Origin: an uncultured bacterium
Lineage (GTDB): Bacteria > Patescibacteria > JAEDAM01 > Absconditabacterales > Absconditicoccaceae
Assembly: GCA_937950065.1 (NCBI GenBank)
Contig: CALFEN010000271.1
Span: 1 to 6,855, forward strand
Length of the DNA stretch: 6,855 nt
Direction: 5' to 3'
Part shown: positions 6,005 to 6,855 of the stretch, in pieces
Layout of the letters: every line of letters starts with the position of its first letter
Numbering within the stretch: the first letter of the stretch is position 1
The notes under the pieces: generated by a model
Told to the model about the DNA's origin: nothing
The model's database searches: none
Seen by the model: only the letters and a program-made list of their open reading frames with translations
Made by a program: the position numbers and the translations under genes

Positions 6005-6855
6005 TTATTCTTCATCGTCAAGTCATTTAACTTTACCTTTTCTCTCTTCCATAATTTTTTGAGCGATAGCATCAGGTACTTTCTCATATTTTGAGAATTG
6101 CATACTTGGTGCAGCTCTTCATTGAGTAAGAGATCTAAGTGTAGTAGTATAACCAAACAATTCTGCAAGAGGCACTTTTGCTCTAATAACCAAAGCTTTT
6201 CATCTTTGTTCCTGTCATTCTATTCTACCTCTTCTACTACTAAGATCTCACATCACATCTCACATATATTCTTCAGGAGTACTAATCTCTACATCCATGA
6301 TAGGTTCAAGCAACATAGGACTTGCCTTACTAAATGCATCTTTGAAAGCTCTATAAGAAGCTACTTTAAAAGCTACTTCTGATGAATCTACCTCATGGTA
6401 TGAACCATCATATACTGCTACTCTTATATTTATAATAGGGAATCAAGCAAGGATTCATTTTTGCATAGTTTCTTTTGCTCCTTTATCAATAGCAGGAACA
6501 AATTCTCTAGGAATAGATCATCACACTAATTCATCTTTAAATTCATAATTTTTACCTTCTTCTTCAGGTATAGATTCCAAACGTAAGAAACAATGTCCGT
6601 ATTGACCACGACCTCAAGACTGTCTTACGAACTTACCTTCACCAGATGCTGTAGATTGAATTGCTTCTCTATATGCAACCTGTGGTTTACCTGTATTTAC
6701 CTCTACTTTATGTTCTCTCTTTAGTCTGTCTACTATAATTTCAAGATGCAACTCACCCATTCATGCTATAATAGTTTGTCCAGATTCTTCATCTGTGTAA
6801 TACCTAAAAGAAGGATCTTCATCAGCAAGTTTTCCAAGCGCCAATCACATTTTTT
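6005..6855 (-). CDS. fusA: Translation elongation factor G, C-terminal part (5' end beyond the window)
   Basis: EF-G is the GTPase that moves tRNAs and mRNA through the ribosome and, with RRF, splits ribosomes. The visible 282 residues cover the end of domain III ([16 protein letters not shown], then [17 protein letters not shown]) and domain IV ([21 protein letters not shown] and the tip loop SYHEVDSSE with its conserved His). Domain V follows ([56 protein letters not shown]). The tail GKVKGLDDEE ends in TAA at 6005-6007. Compared with bacterial EF-G of about 700 residues, the N-terminal 400 or so, including the G domain, lie outside. Thirteen glycines are TGA, among them AGMGELHL, GDVMGD and TQGRA, against about 15 GGN. 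It is followed by the terminator at 5914-5940. Identification is secure; EF-G rather than EF4 or TetM follows from domain IV. Confidence 0.97.

Noticed and set aside
6098..6382. Rightward 94-residue open frame.
   Set aside because: It is antisense to EF-G domains IV and V.
1..6855. Under the standard code the genes look like a row of broken pseudogenes with many in-frame stops.
   Set aside because: Every break is TGA, never TAA or TAG, and falls at glycine positions, so it is recoding and not decay.
1..6855. CRISPR array, tRNA or rRNA gene, riboswitch, transposase or integrase gene.
   Set aside because: I saw no regularly spaced repeats, no cloverleaf-type conserved boxes and no recognisable recombinase motifs on either strand.

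Overview
The window reads as a piece of genome from a bacterium that translates UGA as glycine (NCBI code 25), which points to the Gracilibacteria (BD1-5) / Absconditabacteria (SR1) branch of the Patescibacteria (CPR). With the standard code every gene breaks into short pieces. With UGA = Gly each becomes one open frame, and the UGA codons fall on residues known to be invariant glycines: the HLGH signature of methionyl-tRNA synthetase, TDRG of ATP synthase gamma, IGRAAR of UvrB, and AGMGELHL and GDVMGD of EF-G. TGG still occurs at Trp positions, and every visible gene ends in TAA or TAG. The DNA is very AT-rich, and no start codon I placed has a clear Shine-Dalgarno sequence.

Layout. Positions 1-880 (-) hold a nearly complete atpG, missing only its last residues. 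Positions 952-1608 (-) hold a 218-residue protein I do not recognise. Positions 1670-2446 (-) hold the C-terminal third of UvrB with the N-terminal two thirds absent. Positions 2484-2663 (-) may encode a small membrane peptide. A short AT-rich divergent promoter region follows, then a full-length metG at 2722-4383 (+).

Downstream of metG are two leftward genes, A (4386-4988) and B (5214-5765). Both encode membrane-anchored extracytoplasmic proteins. Their N-terminal anchor and linker are homologous but their C-terminal domains are unrelated: gene A has a C1q-like jelly-roll domain, gene B a small Cys/Gly-rich domain. Between them, at 5056-5112, lies a second diverged copy of the last 19 codons of metG. 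The order is therefore metG tail - gene A - metG tail remnant - gene B. The right edge (6005-6855, -) is the C-terminal part of fusA (EF-G), followed by a strong intrinsic terminator at 5914-5940.

atpG, metG and fusA are housekeeping genes. The accessory part is 4327-5765. The repeated metG tail on one side and the repeated anchor sequence on the other suggest a locus where surface-protein modules are duplicated or exchanged next to metG. This is an inference from sequence layout alone; no integrase or transposase gene is present in the window.
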